This document shows, in pieces, positions 48,282 through 48,560 of a stretch of 48,560 nucleotides of DNA. The notes under the pieces are model-generated. The model was not told where the DNA came from. It saw only the letters and a program-made list of their open reading frames with translations, and ran no database searches. Made by a program: the position numbers and the translations under genes. The stretch's first letter is position 1; each line of letters begins with the position of its first letter. Source of the stretch: Pseudonocardiales bacterium. Its GTDB lineage: Bacteria > Actinomycetota > Actinomycetes > Mycobacteriales > Pseudonocardiaceae. The DNA is taken from the NCBI GenBank assembly GCA_023252195.1, contig JAHEXI010000026.1, forward strand, positions 1-48,560, in the 5' to 3' direction.

Positions 48282-48560
48282 GGGATCCCCTCCTAACGAT
48301 GCAAAGCGACGGACTCGCACACCGCGCAGGACGAACAGCGCAGAACCCGATGCTGTGAGGTACGAGCCGTAGCGGTCAGATAAAGACACATTGTAATATG
48401 TTGCGCTCATTCGGGGCACAGTCCTGTTGGACTTATATGGTATGCGCACGGCGTGAGGGAGGCGCAGCGCGTCGGCGTCGCGGTTGCACGGCACAATAGC
48501 TATGGGCAGCAGTGGCAATTTCGGTATCGTCGTCACGCATCTAGGTAACCCACTCCAGCT
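48282..48560. other. No gene recognised at the window's right edge
   Basis: The promoter of the small Cys/His gene should lie here. The sequence near 48385-48445 is comparatively AT-rich (TTGTAATATG region). The longer frame through it has no supporting start signal. Confidence 0.4.

Overview
This is a high-GC Gram-positive (actinobacterial) chromosome segment. The evidence is frequent GTG/TTG starts, a mycothiol-type DsbA oxidoreductase, an XRE-DUF5753/DUF397 pair and a pSAM2-like integrative element. The right half is also largely syntenic with the mycobacterial Rv2466c-Rv2478c block (ssb, ettA, aglA, glbO, HNH protein, pepN, mycothiol-linked nitroreductase). The gene set suits Pseudonocardiales, but the genus is not determined here.

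Layout. 0-2.6 kb: the 3' end of an IS30-type transposase, then a minus-strand nanocompartment operon. Its hemerythrin-like cargo gene carries a textbook encapsulin-targeting tail, and its encapsulin shell gene is interrupted by one in-frame amber codon. A decayed carotenoid-type oxidoreductase follows. 2.6-11.5 kb: ArsB/NhaD permease and universal stress protein, an MFS remnant, a Pro-rich anchored protein divergent from an OmpR-type two-component system, a 6PGDH-like dehydrogenase, a UbiA prenyltransferase, a DUF1015 protein and a metallophosphoesterase. 11.5-15.1 kb: a small Gly-rich peptide gene with a strong terminator, a group 2 sigma factor, then decayed genes ending in the last ~30 codons of an integrase, which is the scar of an earlier element at the same tRNA.

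15.1-28.34 kb: a ~13.2 kb actinobacterial integrative element (AICE type) inserted in tRNA-Arg(UCU), bounded by 53-bp att repeats. At the tRNA end it has integrase, excisionase and a RepSA-like rolling-circle initiator. Next come small genes with iteron-like repeats and a DUF5753/DUF397 regulatory pair. The cargo is a reverse transcriptase overlapping a HEPN-domain gene (RT plus HEPN, reminiscent of AbiA in two chains), a convergent large protein with its own R-x4-H HEPN-like motif, and an orphan two-TM membrane protein. No FtsK-type TraSA translocase is visible, so the element is probably not self-transmissible. The RT/HEPN module is the best candidate for an undescribed phage-defence system here.

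28.3-42.6 kb: conserved housekeeping block (tRNA-Arg, ssb, ettA, a TPR-like protein with EEEVA repeats, thioesterase, alpha-glucosidase, truncated globin O, MscS channel, HNH nuclease, DUF5130, PepN, nitroreductase). 42.6-48.56 kb: accessory again, with small orphan genes, a secreted protein, an IS110-family transposase split by a frameshift behind a structured leader (bridge-RNA candidate), and a small Cys/His protein.

A dispersed structured repeat occurs as copies at 15.3, 20.4 and 44.3 kb plus a fragment at 46.0 kb. Its hairpin arms change sequence between copies but stay complementary, which points to selection on an RNA or DNA fold.
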